64,000 bases of DNA from Gerris lacustris (Eukaryota > Arthropoda > Insecta > Hemiptera > Gerridae): positions 2,418,001 through 2,482,000 of the forward strand of contig OX578280.1 in assembly GCA_951217055.1 (NCBI GenBank). The letters run 5' to 3'. The notes below the pieces were generated by a model. That model was not told the origin of the DNA, ran no database searches, and worked only from the letters and a program-made list of their open reading frames with translations. A program made the translations under genes and the position numbers. Shown here in pieces: positions 1 through 12,057 of the stretch; the stretch's first letter is position 1; every line of letters starts with the position of its first letter.

Positions 1-299
1 TTAACCTTCTAGGAAGCATAAAAACGTGTTTTATGCGGGTAAAAATTCTAAAATTTTCTGAGGGAGAACCCCCCCCCCCCCCTTGGTACACCACCGGCCC
101 CCGGCCTGCCTTCCCTTTGAATGTTGACAATGTGGCCCTTAATTAAAAAAGGTTGGGCACCCCTGGTACAACTAATGGAATTCAAGGAGTCTCTAGAGAG
201 CTTTATAATTGCTAAGATTAACATGTGTTTTTTGTCGCTGTTTCTTCTCTTCAGCTCTATTGAAATGTCGTTAACTCTTCATTTTTTTATTGTTGGCAG
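1..299 (+). other. prel intron (3' part)
   Basis: Non-coding sequence leading to the acceptor at 299. It contains a poly-C tract near 69-82 and a T-rich tract before the acceptor. Nothing else is recognised. Confidence 0.6.
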
Positions 300-513
300 C
301 AAACATGTTTTATCGGAAGACACGATATCGAGGGAGATGAGAGGCTCTAAACTCTTCACTAAGAGACTTCTAACTAAGACAAACCGTGTCCCAAAATGGG
401 GTGAACATTTCATCAGTACTCCAGTCGTTAAAATTGTCGAAGAATCCATTGTCGACCCAAAAGAAAAGACTCTTGTTACCTATACTAGAAATCTTGGCTA
501 TAATAAAGTTATG
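300..513 (+). CDS. prel: prel internal coding exon
   Basis: The acceptor AG is at 298-299 after a T-rich tract. The first base completes a serine codon begun on the previous, unseen exon. It is open for 71 further codons and ends at a methionine codon before the GT at 514. The upstream in-frame ATG at 121 is intronic read-through and not a start. Confidence 0.88.
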
Positions 514-2746
514 GTTAGTATGTATGTATAATTTTTTTACAGTTTTTAAAAAATTCTTGTTTTTTATGTAATTACAAGGAGGTACTTATTGCAGAGGTCA
601 TGCCACTTGAGATAGGTAATAGTACATTACGCGTCGAGTGCGGAAAGTAGCATTTTGCATGCGAGTGTGGAGTTTGCACCCGAGCGACAGCGAGGGTGGT
701 AAAACCACACGAGCAATGCAAAATGCCGTTTTCGCACGAGTTACGTACCGTACTTTATCTACGATTGTTAGATTTAAATAATAAATACAGAAACAAATAA
801 ACTTGCTGTATGTAAGTTCGTATCTCTCTTGATAAAGATGGCATTAACTCATTAGTTGTATTTTTTGCCGAATTAATTATTTCTGGAGGATTATTATTCT
901 CCACATTTTCGTCAAAATCAATAGTGATCACTCATTGTTTTTCACTAAAAACTCGATATAAACAGTTACTTTAATAATAGAACACCAAATTAGTTTTGTT
1001 AAATGTAAATAAACTCACTAATCGTGCGTAAAGCTGAAGAATTCCTCTTCTTTACCGCACTAGTGTGGTAAAGAAGAGGAATTCTTCAGAACTATGAGAC
1101 GTGCATGCGCAATGAATACAAGTACGTAAATAATCACTTTCTACCCATCTAAACAGAGATATAATGTTTATATTTCGTATCAATCGTAGATAAACAATTA
1201 AGCAATGTGGTACTGCAACGTTTTTTTTTTGTTTTTTGAAGTGAGACTTCTTTAGCGGCAGTAGACTGAATTTGTTTCATGTAGCAAATCGTGTAACGAA
1301 GTTTGCGATTCGAGACGTCCAAATGTAATTTTTTACGGAAAGACCAGCAAATCAAAACGAACATTTATTTTTATTGGAATAAATGTGGTTGCCTTAGCGA
1401 AACTATATTTTTGTTTTTTCAATTAAATTTCCCATAAGCATTTCTTAATCCTGAAATAATAAATTCGTCAAAAAATGAAAGAGAGCAATGCATTCTAGAA
1501 CTTAAGTTTCACTTCTAATGCGTGATAGCCTCACACATATTTTTTATATAAGCAATAATATTGTTCAATATTGTATAATATGTATTCTGTCCCCTTATAA
1601 AGCTCCCCCTTGTAAGCCGCACACGGTCAATAGGATTGTCAATATACAAAAGTATTGTCAATATTATTGACCGTGTGTGGAGTTGGTATTGATATCAAAA
1701 AACAGTATTGATGAAAATTGGTTATTGACTTGCATATTGACGATATTATATTCAATGAGATTATTGACAATAATATTGATCGTGTGCGGGGGGCTTAAGT
1801 CTGTTTTGTTAACAATATGTTATTTGGGTGACATATCTTGGTTTTTCATCAAATAAATTCAGCCCATTCATAGATGCTACTTTCTAACAAATGGTCCTTA
1901 GTATTTAACAAAGGGCTTAAAGAAGTAGAACCTTGATAAGAAGTGTCTAAAGGGGATTAGGGAAACAGTCTTGTTATCGAGGTGCTCTGTTTGTTGAGGG
2001 TCGTGTTATCAAGGTTATTTTGGCTATCAGTCGTGTTATCGAGGTTAATGGAAGTTTTTTCAAGTCTAGACTTGTTCAAGGTCGACCAATTCCTGTATAG
2101 AGTCGCGTTATGGAGGTTGACTCCTCAAAAACGACTTGTTATAGAGGTTCTGAGTTACGTTGTGAATTGGAAAAAAAATCCGTGTTATCGAGGTTGTTTT
2201 GATAATAATAGTCGCGTTATAGATGTGTTATGGCAATCTTAAGGGGATTTGAAAATTGCACTTGTAATTGAGGTTACTCTTACTGAGGGTCGTGTAAGCA
2301 AGGTTCTACTGCAGTTATAATTTCTGTTACCGATTTCAAAATCTCTTAGTTACTAAAACTAACCATAAGGTCTATATATATTTTTTTTGTTTTTTTTTTT
2401 GTTACAGAGCCTAGTCGAGAAAGTTGTTTATACAGTTAGCGATGAAAATCCTGAGTGGACAGTCGCCGAGAGATCTGCTTGGATCGATTCACAAGTGATT
2501 GGTTTCGGTCGCGCCATACAAGCATTTGGATTAGATAGGTTTAAGAAGAATTGTAGCAAGATGATCACCGGCTTCAACTACACCCTCGCCAACATGTTCC
2601 CTACCTCACTCGATTCTAAGGAATCTACCAGCCAAGACTTGCACACTCTTCTATCTAAAGATAAGATCAAAGACGCGGCCAAGAAAGCGTCTAAGCTAGC
2701 TAAGGCTAAAGCAGAAACACTTATTGGACAGAAAGAAACATCTTAG
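300..2746 (+). CDS. prel: PRELI domain protein, PRELID1/preli-like (3' part of gene)
   Basis: Two coding exons, 300-513 and 2408-2746, give the last 183 or so residues of a PRELI/MSF1 domain protein. Proteins of this family sit in the mitochondrial intermembrane space and, with a TRIAP1-type partner, carry phosphatidic acid between membranes for cardiolipin synthesis. Family marks visible here: [10 protein letters not shown], the basic stretch [13 protein letters not shown], a SIVDP motif, then the AWID...[16 protein letters not shown] segment, and a lysine/alanine-rich amphipathic tail rich in [13 protein letters not shown]. This order and the tail match PRELID1 rather than the shorter slowmo/PRELID3 proteins. 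About 31 N-terminal residues of the domain must lie on exons left of the window. The joining intron is phase 0 with a GT donor at 514 and a CAG acceptor ending at 2407. Family assignment is by recognition, with no search run. Confidence 0.9.
626..756. repeat. Foldback repeat
   Basis: The outer arms (tacattacgcgtcgagtgcg and, inverted, cgcacgagttacgtaccgta) and inner arms (gcattttgca / tgcaaaatgc, then gtgtgg / ccacac) pair around acccgagcgacagcgagggt. It looks like a small foldback MITE. Confidence 0.6.
1034..1089. repeat. 56-bp near-perfect palindrome
   Basis: A 23-bp arm beginning ctgaagaattcctcttcttt is followed by gcac-ta-gtgt and the exact reverse complement of the arm. The only non-paired positions are one G/T pair and the central TA. 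Confidence 0.85.
1613..1799. mobile_element. Short TIR element (MITE-like)
   Basis: The ends are inverted: cgcacacggtcaatag on the left and, inverted, attgatcgtgtgcg on the right. Internal copies of the same tattgaccgtgtg motif occur. The superfamily is not determined and the target duplication is unclear. Confidence 0.55.
1922..2311 (-). mobile_element. Pogo/Tc1-like MITE, family C, copy 1
   Basis: It is related to the copies at 39764-40154 and 58955-59370 but in reverse orientation. The unit repeats short blocks of the type cgtgttatcgaggtt. The ends are gtagaacct and aggttctactg. The flanking TA seen at the other copies is mutated here. Confidence 0.7.
2408..2746 (+). CDS. prel: prel last coding exon
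   Basis: It follows a long T tract and ttacag. It encodes 112 residues from SLVEKVVY to QKETS and ends in TAG at 2744-2746. The C-terminal third is a helical K/A-rich tail typical of PRELID1 proteins. Confidence 0.9.
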   Translation, partial: SLVEKVVYTVSDENPEWTVAERSAWIDSQVIGFGRAIQAFGLDRFKKNCSKMITGFNYTLANMFPTSLDSKESTSQDLHTLLSKDKIKDAAKKASKLAKAKAETLIGQKETS

Positions 2747-3470
2747 AAGTAATTTTACTCTTTGCTCCCCTAACCTCCCTCATTAAACAATTTTTTCACA
2801 TGAATGTCTTAATTTTTTTTTTCACTAATAACATTTTATTTTTTAAAAAAAAGTATTTATTATTTTATAAAGACTGTTTATTTATAATTTTTTATATTAC
2901 AATAAAAAAATTCATTTTTGTGCAATATGCAATTTTACAACAGATGGTAAGTGCTCAAAGTTTATTTTGTTTATTAGCCCTTCTTATTAAGTTGGTCTTA
3001 AAAAAAACAAACTGCTAAATTTATCAAGTAACATTTAAGCTAGCGCGGTTCTTTGTTATTATATATTATAGTATAGTTTATTTTTTAAAAATTATTATTT
3101 TTTTCATGGAAGTGCTAAAGTAGTTGAGTCAAAAATATGTATATTTAAAAGATTATTTTACCAAAAACAAAATGTTAAAATAACAATTTTTTTTTTTTTT
3201 TTAAATCAGTATCAATATTACTATCATTATTATAATGATATCTTAGCCTGGAAATATTTAGATAGTTAAATTATCAGTTGATGAGTGCTTGCCTTTATTG
3301 TATTTAATATGAATTCGGAATTCATAACCTCAGAACCCTAAAATTTTATGTCTGAATTCTAGGATGCTTGTTAATTTTTTTAAAATTTATTATATGTAAT
3401 ACATTTTTATAGAATGATTGGCTGTATTCAAGGCAGGCATTAATGAAGGCACAGCCTATTTAAGTATGTA
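2747..3470. other. prel 3' UTR and AT-rich spacer
   Basis: The 3' flank of prel, with T-rich and A-rich runs. No coding sequence is recognised beyond the stop codon at 2746. Confidence 0.6.
2901..2906 (+). promoter_or_regulatory. Candidate poly(A) signal of prel
   Basis: The first AATAAA downstream of the prel stop codon lies about 155 bases beyond it, and GT-rich sequence follows (tttttgtgcaatatg). In AT-rich DNA this hexamer is common, so the call is tentative. Confidence 0.4.
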
Positions 3471-4294
3471 GGCGGAAATACACATGCTAGTTACTCGCAC
3501 AAATACTTACGAGTAGCTTGCAGAGGAGAGCTACTGGCATGTGTATACATCAAATAGTATGCGAGTGAAAAGCATGCGAGTAAATCGCACGTTTAATTTT
3601 TGTCTTGCCAGTGGCACAAGTCTAGGGGTGGGGGAACTGATAAGGCACGTGTAAACAGGCCTGCCAGCACAAGGTTGCTAGTAGCTAGCACGAGTCTCCC
3701 TTAGCCCTTCAGTCTTCAGTTGCGTTTCTTCTTTTCGTGGGTATCTGACATCTGACAACAACTCATCAACTTTCTCCGGAAGCATTCGCAATTGATTCCT
3801 AAAATTATTGACGTCCCCGAACCGCATTTCATTTAGTAGGCACTGACTCGCTCCATGTACCTAATTCCGTTCTATAGCTATCCAATCTTTTACCCACACT
3901 TTTCGTGTCATTTTATTATTTTTCAAATTGTTTTAAAGCACAGTTCTTTGCAAGTAACAGAACAATCTGGTTAATTTCATTCCGCACCGATACATTCATA
4001 AGGTACATTATAATAATAATTAATAGAACTATCAAAATTAATTAATTCAAATACAATTATTTCATAATTTATTCCGGCTAAAAGAAGGCAAGAAACGATA
4101 GCCTGTTTCAAAACTAGAACTGTGACTGGAGTGTGTATAATCTTGTGCTAGTAGCCCGCACAAGACCTATCATCCAGATGATACTAGCATGCTGTTTCAC
4201 TGGCAAATGTACACATCGTCTGCAGCATGCCAGCTACTAACGTGCTAGTAACTCGCCACTGGTATGCTTTTTTACTAGCATGTGTATTTCCGCC
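3471..4294. mobile_element. TIR element family A, copy 1 (824 bp)
   Basis: It begins ggcggaaatacacatgctag and ends with the inverted sequence ctagcatgtgtatttccgcc. The subterminal regions carry many copies of actcgc and catgc motifs. A second copy lies at 19438-20245. No transposase reading frame is visible. The target duplication is not clear in this copy. A 3-bp TAA duplication is possible in the other, which would suit PIF/Harbinger, but this is tentative. Confidence 0.75.
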
Positions 4295-4966
4295 TTATCA
4301 GAGAGGATGCATATTGTTACAAACCCGTGGAATATATAAGTCGCTATTTTATATTAACTATACCTGTTTATTGTGGCTACTAAACGTACTAATTAAAAAT
4401 AATTAATTCGATAAATATTCCCTTTTCAAAATGGTCGAAAGAGTCATAATGGCAGATTTTATCGAAAATAATTGATGTTCATGTTATTATCACCTCATTT
4501 TTTATTGTCTTAAATCATTTCATTATTTCACTTGTTATTTAAATTGTAATATCGTGGAATCTTATTAACTTTTTTTTTTTTTTAAAGTACCATGAAAATC
4601 CTAATTAATCTGGAGGCCTTAAATCTTGTTAAGCCAGGGGAACAAAGAAGTTAAATTAATATTTTCATCGTTCTACACTTTGAGCACTTGAAAAAAAAAA
4701 GTTGAAAGTTATTTTTCTGCTAGGCTTTGTGTATAAATCATTCCAGAACTTTAAAGCTTGATTTTTTAAAATGTTCTACAAGTCGTTTCCCCGACTAGTT
4801 ACAAATTAAAATCTATTTTAGTTAAGATGAATTTCATTTATTAATTGTTTAGGTAGCTTTTTAGATGAAAGTAAGTTTTCATGAAATTTATGCCATGTAC
4901 ACAATGTTAAGTAGTGTCTAGTGATTTCACTTCTTTTTTTTTTTTTTATTTTACATAATATAAGTA
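4295..4966. other. AT-rich spacer
   Basis: T and A homopolymer runs. No gene or repeat boundary is recognised. Confidence 0.5.
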
Positions 4967-5714
4967 CAGTAGAGTCTTGTTTATCCGGACCCTGCTAGTC
5001 CAGACATCCGTATAATCCGGACAGGCCAAAAACTATAGATAATTGGAGTTTCTGCTTTTATTGTCTATTAAAATGTATAAAATTGTTCCTAGTATAGTTT
5101 ATAGGTGTATATTCAAACAGTCTAACACGAGCAATACCCGGTATTTTGTTAAAAATTAACAGATTTAAGAATAAGTAAGAACATCGATAAATCTGTTTCG
5201 GTTTCATAGAAATGTAGGGCGCAAGATATAAAGCAAGTGTATTCCAGGAAGTACAATTATATGTGACTGAGATGGGGAAGGGTTTTAAGAAACATGTAGC
5301 GGCGGCTCAACCCAGTTCCATGAAATTTTGCCAAGCCAACAATGTCTAATGTCTCAACTTTTTGTGAAATGATTATCGCTCCTCGAATTTCATATCGGAA
5401 CTCATCCTGTTTCTCAGGAAGTCCCTTCTATACCTGCCACCTACGTAATAGATTGTCATTTTATTTTAATTCATTTGATATTTGACATGACTGGTGACAG
5501 AACAGCTCTTAACTTAAATAGTGGACCTACGTTGTACAAGCATGTTTTGGAGACTAATAGAAGTAATTTTTACAATAAAAACCTCGATTTTAATAGTTTT
5601 ATTCTACTAAAGCTTGTTCTATAGACACATTAAAACTGATTCCATTTAATTCGGACTTTCGGTAATCCGGACTGGGTTCGGTCCCGTTAAACCCGGATTA
5701 GCGAGACTCTACTG
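4967..5714. mobile_element. Pogo/Tigger-like non-autonomous element, family B, copy 1
   Basis: It is flanked by TA on each side. Its left end begins cagtagagtcttg and its right end is gcgagactctactg. Subterminal inverted motifs contain tccgga. Related copies lie at 23127-23893 and 29821-30631. The interior is about 700 bp and shows no transposase I can recognise. Confidence 0.8.
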
Positions 5715-6811
5715 TATGTGTTTAAACAGATTTTGTGGAAATTAAACTCATAAAAGTACAGAAAAGGAAAATCATCTGCTGTTCTATTTTTTTTTTTTTA
5801 TACAGTATTGAAAATTTTTTATTGCCTTTTCTACTGTTTGTCTATTTCAGGCTTTTACTTATTCTCGGTTATGGTTTTTGGCTCTTTACATGGCTTTAAA
5901 AGTAATTTTAATAAGATAAAGTTTGTGTACATGGCTTATCATCACCGAAGCTCAATAAATGTTTCTAGATTGTCATCATGTCTTGTTTGTTTTATATATA
6001 TATATATATATATGTAGTATATAGTTGACATGCTATAAATATGAAAATTATTTATCTGAACAGGGAGAATAAAATATATGTATTTGAAAAAAAAAACAAA
6101 GTATAAATTATAACAATATTACATTGATATACTTATATCTTTTAATTCAAATAATATAGATATCGTATAAATTATTATCTAACTTATTAATTAAATATAA
6201 TTTTGGTGTTTCTATTATGATTACCCTTGAAAGAAATTGTTTTCTAGTATTATTCTGATTGTAACATGTATATGTGTTTAGGAGTATGTACCGATTGGAA
6301 AATTAAAAGAAAATCATATTTATTAATGTATTATTACTCAATATCGCATAAGAAAATGTATGGATGTGACTAAAAAAAACAACACTAATTTTGGCATAGA
6401 GTTTTTGTCAGTCAGAAAATTGTCTACAATTTGTTAATCCCCCCCCCCCCCCCCCCCCAAATGTTATTTCTAGCATTTTAGAAGAAGGAGTCGTAACATC
6501 TTGACAAGTTAAAATTAATCTAATCCTCCCTTCCAATGCACTGACTAATTATAGAATTTTTGACTGTGAAATCACCTCACTTTATTCTATTGGTTATTAT
6601 TAAAGATCTCAATTGTAGCTTGGCTGCACTATATATAAACAGGAATGTATTATTTATGTCACTATTGCCTTTGTTACTTTCACTATTGTGATAATAGGAA
6701 GTCTTAAATATCAATTTCATTGATAAATATGTATTTACTTGGGTTAACTCTTCACCTATAGTAAAAGAAGTCTGTCTGCAATAGATAGAAATAAATGAGA
6801 GCCGAGCCTAG
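5715..6811. other. AT-rich spacer with TA microsatellite and poly-C run
   Basis: There is a short TA microsatellite near 5995-6013 and a 20-base C run at 6439-6458. Nothing coding is recognised. Confidence 0.55.
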
Positions 6812-6976
6812 CAGGGCCGTCCCTAGGGGATTAGGCGCCCGGTTCAAAAGCACATGTGGCGCCCCCCTTTATTACCAAATTCACCTAGTATTTTAAGACG
6901 GGGGCCTGGCGACGCCTCCCTAGACGTGGCGCCCGGGTCAGCTTGACCCGGTTGACCCCCCCTAGGGACGGCCCTG
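6812..6976. mobile_element. hAT-type MITE with 8-bp target duplication
   Basis: The terminal inverted repeats are cagggccgtccctagggg and cctagggacggccctg. The exact 8-bp duplication gagcctag lies at 6804-6811 and 6977-6984. The GC-rich interior contains ggcgccc motifs. An 8-bp duplication and CAGGG ends are typical of hAT elements. Confidence 0.88.
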
Positions 6977-6984
6977 GAGCCTAG

Positions 6985-8312
6985 TATAAAAGACGGACAT
7001 TCGACATTTTTTCCCGAATTTCAGTTATTGATTGTTTCTTATAGATTTTTGGCTGCTGCATCAGATTCTGCTATCCATTTGCATCAAAAACGACCAGAAA
7101 AGGGGTAAAAATGCAATAATATTTGTAGTTTTGTTTCAAATACGGACAAGTCAACACACGTTTTGCTTCAAAAGTGGACATAACCGAAACAGCCAATCAG
7201 GAGGCTGCATTTTACTAACTCGTTCCTATGATGCACTGCGGGCTTTAGCATCTGAATACCTACTACCATTTTGTCATACATGTTTAGAAAAATGATACCC
7301 CGAGGGGAAATCGAGAAATCAATTTTAGCTAGGCTTTATCAATTTTAGCTTAATCAATTTAGCTCTAGGGCACTACCCCCTAAGAACTCTGAAAAATGTG
7401 GAAAAAAAATTATTTCTCCAATATTATTATTCTAGCCATTATTTTCAACGTCATTTTGCTACAAAAACGGACAAAACCTTGTTTTTGTTTCAAAAGCAGA
7501 CAACTCCACTTTTTAACTCCATTTAGCAGCTAAAATATCAAAGAAATTCACATTTTCAGTCCTTCTAACTAGTTTTGAGTCTATTAAGAATCTACAGAAA
7601 AAAAAAATCATAGCTCTAGCACCTGTAGAATTTGAGCTACAGTTTTTCGGCGTCCTGTAAAATTTTGAAATGCTTTTGTCCGTCTTTGATACTAAGCTCC
7701 TCAATTATCTATTGCAATGACAATGACCTGCTATAAATCCACTTATACCATGACAAGTGCCCTTTGGCTAATAATGTCTAAGTAACTTTATGAGAGGGTC
7801 CTGATATAAACAGCTTAGACCGTTTTATAATGGCAGCAGCTCTCCAGGTTCTTTTAAAATCTCTAACAAAGACTTCTCTAAAGCTGTCCTCACAATGGAG
7901 TGAGATAAACCTACCACTGGTTCCCGGACAAAAGGAATTACTCGGACACCAGTCTGGCCAGTTAATCTGTGAATTCATTTGCTTCCACCATCATAGGTCA
8001 ACGTCCACCATACTAGGTTGGACAGCATTTTGTCTTGTCAGAGAGTTGAGAAATATCTTTTAATCTGTCAAGTGCGTGTGTGTTAAGAAGTGCTTCTCAG
8101 AATAGCATGAGACCAAATTTCCTCCGTAAAATTTAAATAAATAAGTCCAGAAATTAAAAAATACCTTAAAGATGGTGGTAAATTAGTTTATTTCTTGATA
8201 TTACCATTAGGCTGAAAAAAACCTATTCTTTGTTTTTTTGGTTCTCTAGAATTTGACAAATTGCAAGTTTGCCAGAGGGGATAATGTTTGAGGTAATTAT
8301 TTTTAATAATTA
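6985..8312. repeat. Repeat-derived non-coding region
   Basis: Inverted ends aagacggaca (about 6991) and tgtccgtctt (about 7677-7686) suggest a TIR element of about 700 bp. Inside, near 7290-7460, is a stretch related to the foldback family at 17388 (cccgagg..aaatcgagaaat.aattttagc). From 7694 onward nothing is recognised. Short ORFs on both strands around 7780-8060 show no known domain. Confidence 0.45.
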
Positions 8313-8730
8313 CAGTGGAACCTCGATAATTCGGACTAATTGGGACCAGACATTGTCTGAATTACCGATTTGTCCGAATTTTCGAATATGCTGTAAAACA
8401 ACTTTTTCGCAGACGAGAGGACCTGATAAAGGTGCACCTGAGCTTCTTCTTTGGGTAAACCATATTATGCACATCGCATCTTCTAAAGCCGTATCATTTG
8501 CCCGTTCGTAACGTTTTCCGGTTTTTTGACCCCTCTTCAGAATCTAGCTTTGACGCATATTGCAGTATGCCATCTCGTTTTCGTTTTAGATGTCCCCACA
8601 CCATACTTTTTTGCAAGAGATATCCCACTTTCACCTTTCGGAATTTTTATTTTTTATAGAATTTCTAGTTATTAATTTTTTTCAGTAGGCAGTCCGGATT
8701 TTAGAGGTCCGAATTATCGAGGTTCTACTG
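8313..8730. mobile_element. Pogo/Tigger-like MITE (418 bp)
   Basis: It is flanked by TA at 8311-8312 and 8731-8732. The left terminus is cagtggaacctcgataattc and the right terminus is its inverse, gaattatcgaggttctactg. No coding capacity is seen. Confidence 0.85.
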
Positions 8731-9950
8731 TAGTTATTGCAATAATTAATAAATTAATTATAGATCAAAGATTGCTTTAATAAAAATGAATTATGGGAAG
8801 AGAGATGCCCTCTCTTATACATTTTATAATTATTTCTTGATAAAAAAGAATTATAAATTAGAAGTGCTCTAAATGGTAACTTATTTATTTATTTATTTTT
8901 TTTGTTTTGTTTTTTTTAGTAAATTATAAGCAAGAATTTATTATTAGTGATTATTAAGTAAAATTGTTACTTTTTATTTTAGTAATAAAAAGTATAATAA
9001 AAATGTTAATGAAAATATTTGTTTAGTATTTAATTTATCCGTTGTGAGAAAATGTTAACAGGACTAGTTTTACATTTCCTTCACAGCTCCATTACCATTA
9101 TCTCCTGGCTATTAACCCTAGAATACTAACCAGTCGGAAAAATTATGGCGATCGTCTATAAAGAGTGAGCTATCTTAGTTCAGTAAAGCTGGGTTGCCAC
9201 GGGGAGTGAAGACTCTAGAGTGGCTGACTGTAGAGTGGACTCGCCCCGTGTGAACTTGTCGCAGTGAACTCTGCTCTGACGTCACCGGGAGTGAGGATAG
9301 TTCACTACCGCTCACTCTCCATATCAAACATGTTTCATTTTCAGCCGTCAATACTCCAGTCGCCAACCATTTCATAGAGGCAACACTTCGTTGTTTTTTA
9401 TCTCTCCTCCACCCGCGGCTAAAACCTTTAACCTTTGCTTGTTTTATTATTACTTATTATATATTACACTATATTATATACTATTTTATATATTATACAG
9501 GGTGTCCCAGCTAATATGGATAGATAGAAAGATGCGGTTTTCAGGGTTCGATAAAGGCTAAACATTCTAGAACATATTTTGCTGAATATTTTCTGTGTGC
9601 AGCAAAAGCGTGTGCAGCCAACAAAATAAACAAAAAGTGAATAGGAAGCCAAATTTTTAAGACTGGATTTGGATTCTATGGCTAAAAATAAGAAATTTTT
9701 CGCCCTGATCATTAGTTTGCCGTCTAGAGAGCCCTAAACTTGCTAAAATTTAAACTTTATGTCTATTTTACAGCTAAACTAATGGATTTAGGAAACAAAT
9801 TTGAGATACAAAAACTTCTTATTTTTTGGTGCTAAATCTAAATCCATTCTTAAAAACATGCATTATTTGTAATTTAAAAAAGTGTTCAGCAGGGCTCAAA
9901 ACGTGAAAAAAATTTAAACATAACTTAGCTTAACTCATCTTAACTATGAG
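8731..9950. other. Spacer with repeat remnants
   Basis: A TTAA plus ccctagaatactaac at 9112-9130 resembles a piggyBac-type end. The sequence cagggtgtcccagctaatat near 9500 resembles a common transposon terminus. No gene is recognised. Confidence 0.4.
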
Positions 9951-10303
9951 CTTTAACTCATTAAAGCAAAATTTAAAGAAGCATTTATATATATTTGTAA
10001 ACTACTGATTAGCAGCTTTCATTTAATACCCCACTTAAAAATTAAAAAAATATTTGAGTTAACCACAAACCTGCAAATTGCACATGCACATATTAAATTT
10101 TCATGTTTTCTTGTATTTTCCTATGTGTGGGTCAAAAAGTTACGTGAGTATTTCAAATTTCAACTGTTCAGGAGATATGAAACAATGAGTGACGGACGGA
10201 CAGACACATCCCCCTCGGCATAAGGGTTTTGAGAAGAATCTACAAAACCCTACTAAACAAACTATTTCACTAGGGCTATAAGGCCAATGCCATTTAAAAA
10301 AGT

Positions 10304-10705
10304 GTGGTGTCGCGGGACACCCGGTATTAACGAAGTTGCTTACATTTTTTATTAAATATAAATTATAAAATCACACTGCTAAGTACGAATACATTGATAA
10401 CTACTTATACATGGCGGAGTTAGAAAAGAGACAAAATTAAAAGTAACCAACTGTCTGTACCTAGCAGAGATAAGGAAAAATTAAAAGAAAATCATTATTC
10501 GTATCATTAAAGCAAGCGTCTTACTATAATAAATATATATTGAATATAAGAAAAAAGTTAATCATGATGAGTTTATAGTTAAAGAGTATGTTTGTTAAAG
10601 GATGTTGGATTGAAATAGGACTGTTTTCTACCTACCCGTGTGATTTTGGTTGTTTCTTTTTATTCACTTCCGGGCTCCAGAATGTGCCATAAGGAACTTC
10701 GTTCC
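10304..10705. mobile_element. Unclassified element G, short copy
   Basis: It starts gtggtgtcgcgggacacccg, with a 6-bp hairpin ggtgtc/gacacc, then aacgaagt. It ends aacttcgttcc, inverse to that motif. It is inserted in an A-run, and the duplicate segment (near 22380) lacks it. A longer relative lies at 27461-28545. Confidence 0.65.
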
Positions 10706-11028
10706 AAAAAAAATCTAAATATGTGCACCCAGACAACAAATTATTAAAACTGCACAACCTCCTGCCTATTCTTAAATAAGAGATAAATACCATTTTGTAT
10801 TAATATCTATTTTCATACAAATGAAACCAATGTCTCTTCTCAAAAATCTAGCTTCCAAGATAATAATTTATCACAAATATATAAAAAAATAGAGGACTAT
10901 CACTGAGGTTATCTTATCTCTGAGGGCTCTTGGGACAAATTTTCCATTTTAGTAAAAATATCATTAAAAATTTAAGCAACAAGTAACAAGAGAAATAAAT
11001 AAATAATACACAAAATAAAATGTAACAG

Positions 11029-11034
11029 TTTATT
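11029..11034 (-). promoter_or_regulatory. Poly(A) signal in duplicated DDX56 end
   Basis: AATAAA on the minus strand lies about 50 bases beyond the duplicated stop codon, conserved with the signal at 22708-22713. Confidence 0.5.
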
Positions 11035-11084
11035 CATTTAATAAAAAACAATATTTACAAAGTAAACAGACACATGTAATAAGT

Positions 11085-11153
11085 TTACTTTCTCCTTCTC
11101 CTTTTTCTAGATAATTTATTATCTAAACTCAGCAGAGGATTAGACTTCTTTGC
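11085..11153 (-). CDS. Duplicate of DDX56 terminal exon 11
   Basis: It is preceded by a CAG acceptor. It encodes the same 22 residues as exon 11 (AKKSNPLL to RKRRRRK) and a TAA stop. One AGA/AGG difference from the main copy is synonymous. No exons 1-9 accompany it, so it could be used only as an alternative 3' end or is a remnant. Confidence 0.55.
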   Translation of the reverse strand, partial: AKKSNPLLSLDNKLSRKRRRRK

Positions 11154-11948
11154 CTGAAATTAAAAACAAAAAAAAACATTAATTAAATTTAGTGGTAATA
11201 CTACTTATTGTTAAAATTATTCATTATTTCACACATAATATACTATGGCCTATTATTTTTATAAATTTATTCAATCAGCAATAACACCATAGAGCGTTTA
11301 CTTTTCAATGCTCGTGTTTAATTTCCTTAACAAGTTAGGTCATGTAGTATAAAACCCTTTTCAGGATCTAAAATTCAACAAAATTGTTGGTTTTAATAAT
11401 AACTAATAATTAATTAAAACAAAATACTTTCTATTTTATTGATAATAATTATATAAAATCAAAATAGGAAAAAACGTCATTAAATTTTAAGGGGGGTTGA
11501 AACTTAAAAAAACGATTGAATTATTATTATCTATGTATTATGATACTAAAACTAATATCTAATAATTTAACTTAAAACATGGGGCTTTGAAAAATTAAAA
11601 TTTTTATCCCAAACATAAATTACAAATACCCTAAATTCAACAACACAGAGGAAGTGTATGACCCTGATATGGCTACAAGGCTAGGACTTTAGAGGAAGAC
11701 CATCAAAACTTAAACTCATCTCAGTTTTGCCCATGCTCATTTTTTGCTAAGGTTGGGATACAAAATTACCCTATATGAGCACTGAAGAGTTAAAGAAGCA
11801 CAGTTCCCAACAAATAAAAAACTTAAGATTTTAGGACATGTAAAGGGGGAGCACATAATATTATCATGTTAGAATCTAATTGAAATGAGATCTTCTGTGG
11901 AGACAATAGTACAATGTTGTCTCTTTTCAGTAATTCCTTGATTGTTAT

Positions 11949-12056
11949 TGTCAGGACATGACACATTGACATTGAAATGATGTTTACTTGTAAAATATTT
12001 ATATAAAATAATATTCATTGTTAAATCAAATGTTATAATAAACCCAAGTTATTACA
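11949..12056 (+). repeat. 5' LTR
   Basis: It begins TGTCAGGACATGACAC and ends TTATTACA. It matches the 3' LTR base for base over 108 bases. It contains TATA-like and AATAAA-like stretches (tataataaaccc). Confidence 0.93.
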
Positions 12057-12057
12057 A

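Larger units (their letters stand above)
514..2407 (+). other. prel intron with several repeat elements
   Basis: A phase-0 intron of 1.9 kb. It holds a foldback repeat (626-756), a 56-bp near-perfect palindrome (1034-1089), a TIR repeat (1613-1799) and a reverse-oriented MITE (1922-2311). The rest is unremarkable AT-rich DNA. Confidence 0.7.

Noticed and set aside
7778..8063. Overlapping frames on both strands as a possible gene
   Set aside because: No recognisable domain, no splice partners, and both strands are equally open.
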